Positions 35,891 to 43,149 of a stretch of DNA of 64,000 bases are shown in pieces (the stretch's first letter is position 1; the number at the start of each line of letters is the position of its first letter). The stretch lies in assembly GCA_965204545.1 (NCBI GenBank), contig CBDBFA010000003.1, positions 186,001-250,000 on the forward strand. Reading direction: 5' to 3'. The translations under genes and the position numbers were made by a program. Source of the stretch: JAABVD01 sp965204545 (GTDB lineage Bacteria; Verrucomicrobiota; Verrucomicrobiia; Opitutales; UBA2995). The notes under the pieces are model-generated. The model worked only from the letters and a program-made list of their open reading frames with translations, did no database searches and was not told the origin of the DNA.

Positions 35891-36801
35891 GCATAGTTTG
35901 GAAGGGCGTCATGCCCGCAACCCTCACTCAATTCAACGAAGACCTGAGCATCGATCATGGCCTCATGGCCCGCCATGCGCAATGGCTGGTCGAAAACGGT
36001 TGTTCGGCTCTCGTGCCGCATGGCTCGCTCGGCGAGGGAGCTACCTTAACTTTTTCCGAAAAGGTGTCATTGCAAAAGACCTACGTCGCCGCCGTCTCCG
36101 ACGCGCCTGTCATCCCCGGCATCGCCGCTCTGTCGACGCGCCAATGTGTCGATCTCGCCAAAGCGGCCCAAGACAACGGCTGTTCCGGCCTCATGGTTCT
36201 CCCTCCGTATCAGTATCCTGGAGATTGGCGAGAGATGAAAGCGCACGTCGCCGCCGTCATTTCCGCCACCGACTTGCCGTGCATTCTCTACAACAACCCA
36301 ATTGCTTACAAAACCGATTTTGTCCCCGAGCAAATCGCCGAGCTCGCCGCTGAGCACGAAAACCTCGAATCGGTCAAGGAATCGTCCACCGATCCACGCC
36401 GCATCGCCGCCATCCGCGAATTGATCGGCGATCGCCTCGCCCTCGGCGTCGGCATAGACGACTGCGCCCTGGAAGGCGCCGCCATGGGAGCGTCCTTTTG
36501 GATCTCTGGCGTAGGGGGGCAGCTCCCCCGCCACATGGTTCGTCTTTGGGAACTGGGTAGGAGCGGCCGCGTCGCGGAAGCGATGGAGCTCTATCTCCCG
36601 TCGCTTCCGCTCCTGCGAATGGACACCGTCGTGAAATTCGTCCAGCTCTTGAAACGATTGCAAACCCTTGCCTGCCCTGGAATGGGAAATGATCGCGTGC
36701 GTCCTCCTCGCCTTCCCCTTGAAGGATCGGAACTCGCCCAAACCGACGCCATTATCGAAAACGCATTGAGCGCCGATCCACTCGCCATTCTCAACCTTTA
36801 G
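35887..36801 (+). CDS. DHDPS/NAL-family lyase, probable 1-pyrroline-4-hydroxy-2-carboxylate deaminase
   Basis: 304 aa class I aldolase-fold protein. Schiff-base Lys is at about 164 (ESVKESS) and the conserved Tyr at 135 (ILYNNP); GSLGEGATL matches the substrate-carboxylate loop. By sequence alone it could be a dihydrodipicolinate synthase or N-acetylneuraminate-lyase relative. Its 4-base overlap with the epimerase and the dehydrogenase upstream point to the hydroxyproline pathway step that yields 2,5-dioxovalerate (alpha-ketoglutarate semialdehyde). The final dehydrogenase of that pathway is not in the window. Cytoplasmic. Confidence 0.87.
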   Translation: MSIVWKGVMPATLTQFNEDLSIDHGLMARHAQWLVENGCSALVPHGSLGEGATLTFSEKVSLQKTYVAAVSDAPVIPGIAALSTRQCVDLAKAAQDNGCSGLMVLPPYQYPGDWREMKAHVAAVISATDLPCILYNNPIAYKTDFVPEQIAELAAEHENLESVKESSTDPRRIAAIRELIGDRLALGVGIDDCALEGAAMGASFWISGVGGQLPRHMVRLWELGRSGRVAEAMELYLPSLPLLRMDTVVKFVQLLKRLQTLACPGMGNDRVRPPRLPLEGSELAQTDAIIENALSADPLAILNL

Positions 36802-36860
36802 ACGCGCCCTAATTCATGGCCTCCCTGCGAATGGAAACTCCCAGAGGAGAACTTGAACCC

Positions 36861-38630
36861 ATGAAACCAGCCTATCGTCTTTTACCTCTCTTTATCATGA
36901 CTCTCGCAAGCGCCTCCCTTTCCGCTCAAACCGCAGGCTCCGAAGACGCCAAGCTGGAGGCCTTCTTTCGTCAGCATTTGGAGGAAACCCTTCGTCTCAG
37001 CCCCGTCTACGCCACCTATCTCGGAGACCATCGCTACGACCTCCTTCTGGACGACGTTTCACCGGAAGGGCGCGACGCCCGGATCGCCCAGAAGCGAGAG
37101 ACCCTGCAAGCGCTGCCTCAAGAAATCAAATACGATCAACTCTCCCGCGCCTCTCAAATCGATTACGCGATTCTCGAGCAGGATTTGAAACGCGATCTCT
37201 GGCTCGCCGAAAACTTCAAGCCCTTTGAAGAAGACCCGCGCGCCTACGGCTCCTACATCACTGGCAGCGTATACAACCTTCTCGCAAAATCCACTCTACC
37301 CCAAGAAACCAACATCGCCAACAGCATCGCTCGCATGGCGTTCATCCCCAAAATCGTCGAGATCGCCAAGCAAACCTTGACCCATCCGCCGAAACCCATC
37401 CTCGAAACCGCCATCCTGCAAAACAAAGGAGCGATATCCTTCTACGAAAACGGCATCTACGAACTGGCCGGCCAAAGCCAACAAACCGAGGCGCTTAACG
37501 CCGCTGCCACTCCCATCATCGAATCCCTCAAGGATTACCAATCCTTCCTCGAAGGAGAACTCATGGAACAAGCGGTAGATGATTGGCGAATCGGAAAAGA
37601 GAAATTCTCACGCAAACTGGAGTTCGTCCTCGATGCAGGGATGAGCGCCGAGCAGGTTTTCTCGTATGCTGAAGACGAATACGCGCGCGTAAAACGCGAT
37701 ATGTACGTGATCTCCCGTCAGCTCTGGAGCCGATTCTATCCTGGCGAAACCCTGCCTCCCGACGACACGGATGGCCAACGCGAAACAACCGCCCGCGTCA
37801 TCGCCGCCATCGGCAAAGAGCACGGGAAACCGGAAAGCCTCCTCGCCGACACCAAAGCCACCGTAGATCGAATCAAAGAATTCATCACAAGGCGTGGAAT
37901 CCTCACGCTGCCCGAACCGGATACCTGCCAAATCGTCGAAATGCCGGAATTCCGCCGAGGCAACTCCATAGCCTATCTCGATTCCGCACCCCCCTTCGAT
38001 CCCAAAGCCTCTACCTATTACGCCGTCAGCCCACCTCCCTCATCCTGGAGCGCCCAACGCGTTCGAAGCTTCTTGGAGGAATACAACGCCCACATGCTGC
38101 AGATCCTCACCATTCACGAGGCCTACCCAGGCCACTACGTGCAACTCGCCTATGCCAACCGCCACCCCTCGCTCATTCGACAAGTCATCGGCTCCGGAGT
38201 CTACATCGAAGGCTGGGCCGTCTACACTGAACAAATGATGCTCGACGAAGGCTACGGCGACCAGGACCTCAAGCTGAGGCTCATGCAGCTCAAGTTCTAC
38301 CTGCGCGCCGTGGTCAACGCCATCCTTGACCACAAGATGCACGCCGGAAAAATGACGGACGAGGAAGCGATCGCCCTCATGGTCGAAGGCGCTTTCCAAT
38401 CCGAAAGCGAAGCTCGACTCAAGGTCATCCGCTCCAAACAAAGCACGGCCCAACTCAGCACCTATTTCGTCGGCCGCATGGCCCACTATCGCCTCAGGCA
38501 AGAAATCCAACGGGAAATGGGCGACGACTTCAATCTCGGCTCCTACCACGAAGCCGTACTCGACGAAGGTTCCATTCCCGTCAAATTTCTCCCGGAGACC
38601 GTTCGCGCTCGCCTGGGGATAACCGAGTAG
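36861..38630 (+). CDS. Secreted DUF885 metallopeptidase-like protein
   Basis: 589 aa from ATG 36861, which starts a signal peptide (YRLLPLFIMTLASASLSA); GAGGAGA about 11 bases upstream supports it over the longer frame from 36816. HEAYPGH at residues 419-425 is the HExxPGH zinc motif of DUF885, followed by EGWAVYTE (about 450), the likely third ligand region. SPVYATYLGDHRYD near the N-terminus is a typical DUF885 start. The family includes putative dipeptidyl carboxypeptidase-like enzymes. Beside hydroxyproline catabolism and a prolyl oligopeptidase, it probably digests Pro/Hyp-rich peptides. Confidence 0.88.
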   Translation: MKPAYRLLPLFIMTLASASLSAQTAGSEDAKLEAFFRQHLEETLRLSPVYATYLGDHRYDLLLDDVSPEGRDARIAQKRETLQALPQEIKYDQLSRASQIDYAILEQDLKRDLWLAENFKPFEEDPRAYGSYITGSVYNLLAKSTLPQETNIANSIARMAFIPKIVEIAKQTLTHPPKPILETAILQNKGAISFYENGIYELAGQSQQTEALNAAATPIIESLKDYQSFLEGELMEQAVDDWRIGKEKFSRKLEFVLDAGMSAEQVFSYAEDEYARVKRDMYVISRQLWSRFYPGETLPPDDTDGQRETTARVIAAIGKEHGKPESLLADTKATVDRIKEFITRRGILTLPEPDTCQIVEMPEFRRGNSIAYLDSAPPFDPKASTYYAVSPPPSSWSAQRVRSFLEEYNAHMLQILTIHEAYPGHYVQLAYANRHPSLIRQVIGSGVYIEGWAVYTEQMMLDEGYGDQDLKLRLMQLKFYLRAVVNAILDHKMHAGKMTDEEAIALMVEGAFQSESEARLKVIRSKQSTAQLSTYFVGRMAHYRLRQEIQREMGDDFNLGSYHEAVLDEGSIPVKFLPETVRARLGITE

Positions 38631-38726
38631 CGCCATTCCAAATACGACTCCATACCCGGAACGCCCTCTCCTCTCAGCCCTATGCCAAGCGAGCTTACTC
38701 CATCATCCAGCGCGGCATCGATTGGC

Positions 38727-40820
38727 TTAGCGAATAACGAGCTTCTGAAGGAGGTAAGCGTAAGTGAGCGCGAGACGGTAGGCGGCCTGGTCGTTCGTTG
38801 ATGCGCCGGCATGGCCTCCTTCGATATTTTCGAAATAGAGAGCGGGATGTCCGAGAGCTTCCATGCGGGCCATCATCTTCCGCGCGTGACCGGGGTGAAC
38901 GCGATCGTCGCGCGTGGACGTATAGAAGAAGACCTCAGGATACCCGGATTCGGCGTTGAGATTTTGATAAGGGGAGTACCTCGAGATAAAGGCCCATTCC
39001 TCCGGAATATCCGGATTGCCGTATTCTCCCATCCAGCTTGCTCCCGCAAGGAGCTTGTTGTAACGCTTCATGTCCAAGAGGGGCACCACGCAGACGACAG
39101 CGTTGAATAGATCGGGTCTCTGCGTATAGACCGCTCCCACGAGAAGCCCGCCGTTGCTGCCCCCGCTAATTCCCAATCGGTCGGGGGACGTTATGTTTCT
39201 CTCGATTAGATTCTCCGCGATCGCGATGAAATCATCATAGGCTCGCTGACGATTCTCCTTCAGGGCAGCTTGGTGCCAACGTGGGCCGAACTCGCCTCCT
39301 CCTCGAATATTTCCGACCACGTATACGCCGCCTTTGTCGAGCCAGGAAACGGCGATGTCCGGTTGATATCTCGGCTTGAGGGAAATTTCGAATCCTCCGT
39401 ACCCAAATAGCAATGTCGGGTTGTTTCCGTCGAGCTGCATGCTCTTTCTATGAAGAATGAAATAGGGAATCTTTTCGCCGTCTTTCGAAACCGCTTCGTA
39501 TTGCTCAGCCATATAGGGGCTGCTATCGAAAAAGCTCGGAAGCGATTGGATCTCCGACAGGGAAGAACCATCGTCGCTGAAGAATAAGGTATCCGGCGTG
39601 AAGAATCCTTCGTAGTTCAAGAAAAAGGAATCGCTATCCGGCTGAGTGTTGTTGAGAGCGAAGGTTCCGAGAGTTGGCGTATTGATTTTTCGACTTCGCC
39701 ATTCGCCATCGACGAGATCATAGCGGTAGAGAACGTTGGTAATGTTCTCCAATCGATTGATCAGAACCTTGTTTTGGGTGATACGTATTGAGGCAGTGCT
39801 CGCTCGTGGGTCGGGAGAAACCAGGAGTTTTATTTTATGCTCTCCTTTTATCAGGCTTTCGAAGCGGGCGCTAACGATCGCTCCTTGCGGATAAGTTACA
39901 TCTTGGACAACCCAGTCAGACTTCAGCTCCAGGATGAGTTCGCCTTTGAAGGGACCATGGGTGTCGCAGTCGTCAGGGAGATCGAGTTCTATCAATTTCT
40001 CTCCATCAAGGTAGTATTGCGTCCTGGTGTAGAAAGTATGCGATTGTACAAAAAAACGATAGATTCCTTCGGGACGATGGACCAAGCTTACCGAAGAAGA
40101 AACATCCGTTTTTTCGCCTTCGAATATTGTCTCCGCTTCGTCAATTGAAGTGCCGCGCCGCCATTTTTTAATGACGCGAGGATAACCGGAATCCGTCATC
40201 GAGTTGTCTCCAAAATCGGTGCCCACGTAAAGATGATCTCTATCGACCCAGGTAACGTGGGTCTTAGCCTTGGGGAGATTGAACCCATCTTTGACAAAGG
40301 ATAGCTCCTCCAGGTCGAACTCGCGGATAACGACCGCGTCGCCTCCTCCCGGAGAAAGGCGAAGAAGCGCCCGTTTGTAATCAGGTCGCAGCCAATTCGC
40401 CCCCTTGTAAACCCATTTGACGTCCTCATCGCGGGAGAGCTTGTCGAGATCCAATACCGTTTCCCAAACAGCTTCCCCCTTCAGATAGGAGGCTTTGGCG
40501 GTTCTGCGGAGCAGTCCGCGTTTATTCGTTTTATCTCTCCAGAAATTGTAGACGAAATCGTTCTTGATATTCGGATACGCAATCCGTTCGTCGGAATCGA
40601 GTATCTCCAGGTTTTTTCGATACAGGCCTTCGAAAAGCAGGTCTTCCGCGATTCGTTTTCTAGTGACCGCGTTTTGGAGATTGACCCATTCCATTGATCG
40701 ATCGGAATCGATTTCCTCCAGCCATAGAAATGGGTCATCGGTCGATTCGTTTACGAGAGCGAAATGAGGTGTATTCATAAGCAAGACCGCTACTAGCAGA
40801 CAGGGTATATAAGATTTCAT
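38727..40820 (-). CDS. Prolyl oligopeptidase (S9A family), exported
   Basis: 697 aa with a signal-like N-terminus (MKSYIPCLLVAVLLMN). DDPFLWLEEIDSDRSMEWV is the family's opening block, followed by a beta-propeller and a C-terminal alpha/beta hydrolase. Catalytic triad: Ser at about 555 in GGSNGG, Asp at about 639 in RDDRVHPGH, His at about 670 in EGGHAG. NIRGGGEFGPRWHQAALKEN is the conserved oxyanion-side block. It cleaves short peptides after proline. It is convergent with the DUF885 gene (96 bases apart, no hairpin seen). With the operon at 33.3-36.8 kb it suggests use of proline/hydroxyproline-rich proteins. Confidence 0.93.
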   Translation of the reverse strand: MKSYIPCLLVAVLLMNTPHFALVNESTDDPFLWLEEIDSDRSMEWVNLQNAVTRKRIAEDLLFEGLYRKNLEILDSDERIAYPNIKNDFVYNFWRDKTNKRGLLRRTAKASYLKGEAVWETVLDLDKLSRDEDVKWVYKGANWLRPDYKRALLRLSPGGGDAVVIREFDLEELSFVKDGFNLPKAKTHVTWVDRDHLYVGTDFGDNSMTDSGYPRVIKKWRRGTSIDEAETIFEGEKTDVSSSVSLVHRPEGIYRFFVQSHTFYTRTQYYLDGEKLIELDLPDDCDTHGPFKGELILELKSDWVVQDVTYPQGAIVSARFESLIKGEHKIKLLVSPDPRASTASIRITQNKVLINRLENITNVLYRYDLVDGEWRSRKINTPTLGTFALNNTQPDSDSFFLNYEGFFTPDTLFFSDDGSSLSEIQSLPSFFDSSPYMAEQYEAVSKDGEKIPYFILHRKSMQLDGNNPTLLFGYGGFEISLKPRYQPDIAVSWLDKGGVYVVGNIRGGGEFGPRWHQAALKENRQRAYDDFIAIAENLIERNITSPDRLGISGGSNGGLLVGAVYTQRPDLFNAVVCVVPLLDMKRYNKLLAGASWMGEYGNPDIPEEWAFISRYSPYQNLNAESGYPEVFFYTSTRDDRVHPGHARKMMARMEALGHPALYFENIEGGHAGASTNDQAAYRLALTYAYLLQKLVIR

Positions 40821-41098
40821 TTATCAGGGGTCTGAAATGGCTGTTTCGCTCAAAGCGGAGTTCAACGTAAAATCTTCTTTTTGGCCTAGGCGAGCAGGAT
40901 CTTCCAATTCCTTCCCCCGGCTAAGGGGTCAACCCCGAATGGCGTCCATACCAAATTCCTCTACAAACCCCCATAACTTAGTGCCATTCTGGTCAACCCC
41001 TTGATGTTTGGTATCGCGTTACCTGGCGACCCGCGTTGCTCGGGTCTCTCATGTTCAGGCGTTGGGCTATCCGCGGATTGGTGGCGCATTCGCAATTG
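40821..41098. other. Intergenic region with no gene recognised
   Basis: Sequence between prolyl oligopeptidase and the VapBC pair. It contains GGCTAAGGGGTCAACCCCGAA and another GGTCAACCCCTTG unit, low-grade repeat remnants, and a stretch (about 41018-41095) that is open in all + frames without homology I recognise. Promoters for both divergent transcripts should lie here. Confidence 0.4.
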
Positions 41099-41131
41099 AC
41101 ATCAGATGCAGTTTATTTTTGCATCTGATGT
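41099..41131 (+). promoter_or_regulatory. Perfect 12-bp inverted repeat over the vapB start, putative operator
   Basis: ACATCAGATGCA (41099-41110), 9-base A/T-rich spacer, TGCATCTGATGT (41120-41131). The right arm contains ATG 41128 and ends just before ATG 41134. In DNA it would be an antitoxin operator; in RNA it could fold over the start region and limit translation. Confidence 0.65.
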
Positions 41132-41133
41132 AT

Positions 41134-41376
41134 ATGAGGACGACCCTGGATATCGATAAACCGATTCTCGACGAATTAAAACGGTTGGGGAAGCGTCGCA
41201 AAAGGTCGTTAAGCCAATTAGCCAGTGAACTATTGGCAACGTCCTTGAAGCGCGAAAAGGAAAAAGGCGAAGGCGATTCGGGAAAGACGTTCAGGTGGAA
41301 TGCGAGGTCCATGGGGGCTCGAATCGATATCGAGGACAAAGAAGAGCTTTACAGAGTTTTGGACGAATTGAAATGA
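41134..41376 (+). CDS. vapB: VapB-type antitoxin
   Basis: 80 aa from ATG 41134 (ATG 41128, two codons earlier, is also possible). MRTTLDIDKPILDELKRLG then KRRKRSLSQLASELL is a ribbon-helix-helix DNA-binding domain. The C-terminal part (TFRWNARSMGARIDIED) is the toxin-binding tail. It overlaps the toxin start by 4 bases (ATGA, 41373-41376). The perfect palindrome over its start is its probable binding site, giving autoregulation. Confidence 0.85.
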   Translation: MRTTLDIDKPILDELKRLGKRRKRSLSQLASELLATSLKREKEKGEGDSGKTFRWNARSMGARIDIEDKEELYRVLDELK

Positions 41377-41807
41377 GTTACTCTCTCGATGCGAACATCT
41401 TGATTTACGCTTCAAACAAAGACTCGGCGCATTTCGAAAAGGCAGTCGATTTTCTTGGCCAGTGTATGAGCGAACCGGACCCTCTTTATCTTTGCTGGTC
41501 TACCGTTTTCGCCTACTTGAGAATCGCTACACACCCCGGCATATTCGCATCGCCCCTTTCCCCGAACGAAGCGATGGGGAATATGGAAACCCTGCAATCA
41601 GCCTCTCACGTTCGATTTATTTCAGAGGGAGAGGATTTCTGGGATTGTTACAAACAATCCTGTGAAGGGATGAGCGTACGGGGAAACCTCGTTCCCGATG
41701 CCCACATTGCCTCCCTGCTTCGCGAGCAGGGCGTTAAACGCATCTATTCCCGAGACCGGGATTTTCTGAAGTTCCCTTTCCTGAAGGTGGTAGATCCATT
41801 TTCCTGA
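41373..41807 (+). CDS. vapC: PIN-domain ribonuclease toxin (VapC type)
   Basis: 144 aa. MSYSLDANILIYASN carries the first PIN acidic residue (Asp 6), NLVPDAHIASLL the third-motif Asp (about 109), and RIYSRDRDFLKFP the final Asp pair. The central block LCWSTVFAYLRIATHPGIF is that of the VapC subfamily that has FLR-x-T-P in place of the more usual Glu motif. PIN toxins cleave tRNA or rRNA. Its 3' 74 bases overlap, on the opposite strand, the end of the dioxygenase gene. Confidence 0.87.
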   Translation: MSYSLDANILIYASNKDSAHFEKAVDFLGQCMSEPDPLYLCWSTVFAYLRIATHPGIFASPLSPNEAMGNMETLQSASHVRFISEGEDFWDCYKQSCEGMSVRGNLVPDAHIASLLREQGVKRIYSRDRDFLKFPFLKVVDPFS

Positions 41808-42669
41808 TACCCGGACGCGCAGCTATAGGCGGGGACCCGGCTACCGTGGATCTTAGGACAACCCTGCGGTGACCGTGATAATCGTTGATGGCTGCATGCA
41901 TGAGATAGGGATTTGACCACATGGTGAGCGTACGCGGTTCCCAGCGAAGTCGACAGGTATATTCACCCCGCTGCGCATGCGATATCAAAAAATCAATGAT
42001 CGGCTTGCTTTCCTCCTCGGTCATACCGACAAAGCGTTGAAGCACACTACTCAGATAGAGGTATCGCCGACCTGTGACTGGATGACGGCAGACGAGCGGG
42101 TGTTCAGTCTCGATTTCATCAACCGCTTGTGCACTTGCCTTTACGGAAAGGGCTGTATTTGAAGCGTTGATTGCGAAAACCCCTTTACCTGAATGTACCC
42201 CAATCAGGTTAAAGATGAGATTACGCATAGCATCTGATAGTCCTTCATAAGCAGCCGAAAGACTGGCGAACAAAGTATCGCCACCCACCGGCGGGATTTC
42301 TTCTCCATAGAGCATTGTAATTCCTGGAGGACTTTCCATCCAAGCGAGGTCCATATGAAATTGTTCACCCACCACCGGACCCCAATCTTCGGGATTTCGA
42401 GTAAATCGTACAATGTCCTCAAAACCCTCGAGCGGCGTATGAATCATGTTTCCACTAAAAGGCCCAAATCTACGAGCTACTTTATGAAAGCCAGCAGGAT
42501 CCAGATTCTGGTCACGTATAGCCAGCACATGATAATGATCCAAGGCCGTTTGCACCTGCGCGATCTCCTCGTCACTTGCAGTGAGGAGATTTATACCAAC
42601 AATATCGGCACCCAGACTTCCTGTCAGTTGACGCAAATCAAATGCCGTTAACTCTGGAATGGCATTCAT
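41734..42669 (-). CDS. TauD/TfdA-family Fe(II)/2-oxoglutarate dioxygenase
   Basis: 311 aa. Iron ligands: HMD at 105-107 in EQFHMDLAW and distal His at about 258 in NPYLMHAAINDYHGHRRVV. The conserved C-terminal Arg that binds 2-oxoglutarate follows (VLRSTVAG). GGDTLFASLSAAYEGLS is the usual block after HxD. TauD-type enzymes release sulfite from taurine or oxidise other small molecules; the exact substrate is unknown. Family members normally end soon after the TVAG block; here about 30 more residues are read antisense from vapC, so its original 3' end may have been replaced when the vapBC cassette arrived. Confidence 0.87.
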   Translation of the reverse strand: MNAIPELTAFDLRQLTGSLGADIVGINLLTASDEEIAQVQTALDHYHVLAIRDQNLDPAGFHKVARRFGPFSGNMIHTPLEGFEDIVRFTRNPEDWGPVVGEQFHMDLAWMESPPGITMLYGEEIPPVGGDTLFASLSAAYEGLSDAMRNLIFNLIGVHSGKGVFAINASNTALSVKASAQAVDEIETEHPLVCRHPVTGRRYLYLSSVLQRFVGMTEEESKPIIDFLISHAQRGEYTCRLRWEPRTLTMWSNPYLMHAAINDYHGHRRVVLRSTVAGSPPIAARPGIRKMDLPPSGKGTSENPGLGNRCV

Positions 42670-42804
42670 TAAGGTTTCTTAACACTCAGGCTACCGTACA
42701 CTCAACTGGAATAATTGCCGCATGTCTGATATTCTCTCTCGGACTGCGCTGTTCGTTTCCACAAAATCAGGGGAGGTTCACTCTGGTAAAAATCTAAATT
42801 AATC

Positions 42805-43078
42805 GTAACTACTCAGGACCTCATTGAGGATTCGTATCCGGCGTCTACCTGCGCCGAGCTGGTTGCGATGACTTTTGAATACCCACGGTCGGCGGGTATT
42901 TTTTCGGAACGCTGTTCTTAAGTCCTCAAAAAATGGGAGTTCTTACCTATTGAATGATAAAGATTCAAAAGCGTGGTAGGGCAAGAGCATCCCTGCTCTG
43001 CCGTTCGTCGTGGTAGGGCAAGAGCATCCCTGCTCTGCCGTTCGTCGTTGTCAGCCAAAAAACCATCTGAGTAGTTAC
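42805..43078 (+). mobile_element. 274-bp MITE (family A), copy 2
   Basis: GTAACTACTCAG at the left and CTGAGTAGTTAC at the right, same 12-bp inverted repeats as the other copies. Flanks AATTAATC (42797-42804) and GATTAATC (43079-43086) match in 7 of 8 bases, an aged 8-bp target duplication. Internally a unit of about 38 bases (GTGGTAGGGCAAGAGCATCC and on) is present twice in tandem in place of a segment found in copies 1 and 3. The remaining bases of 42670-43149 hold no gene. Confidence 0.9.
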
Positions 43079-43149
43079 GATTAATCAATCCTCACCAGTA
43101 GTTGGAGCCAAGGGGTCAACCTTGATTCCTGCCTCCATTTTACATGCGT

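Noticed and set aside
41373..41807. VapC suspected to be inactive because the usual central Glu is replaced by Ala
   Set aside because: The FLR-x-T-P subfamily of VapC commonly lacks Glu at this place, so loss of activity cannot be claimed.
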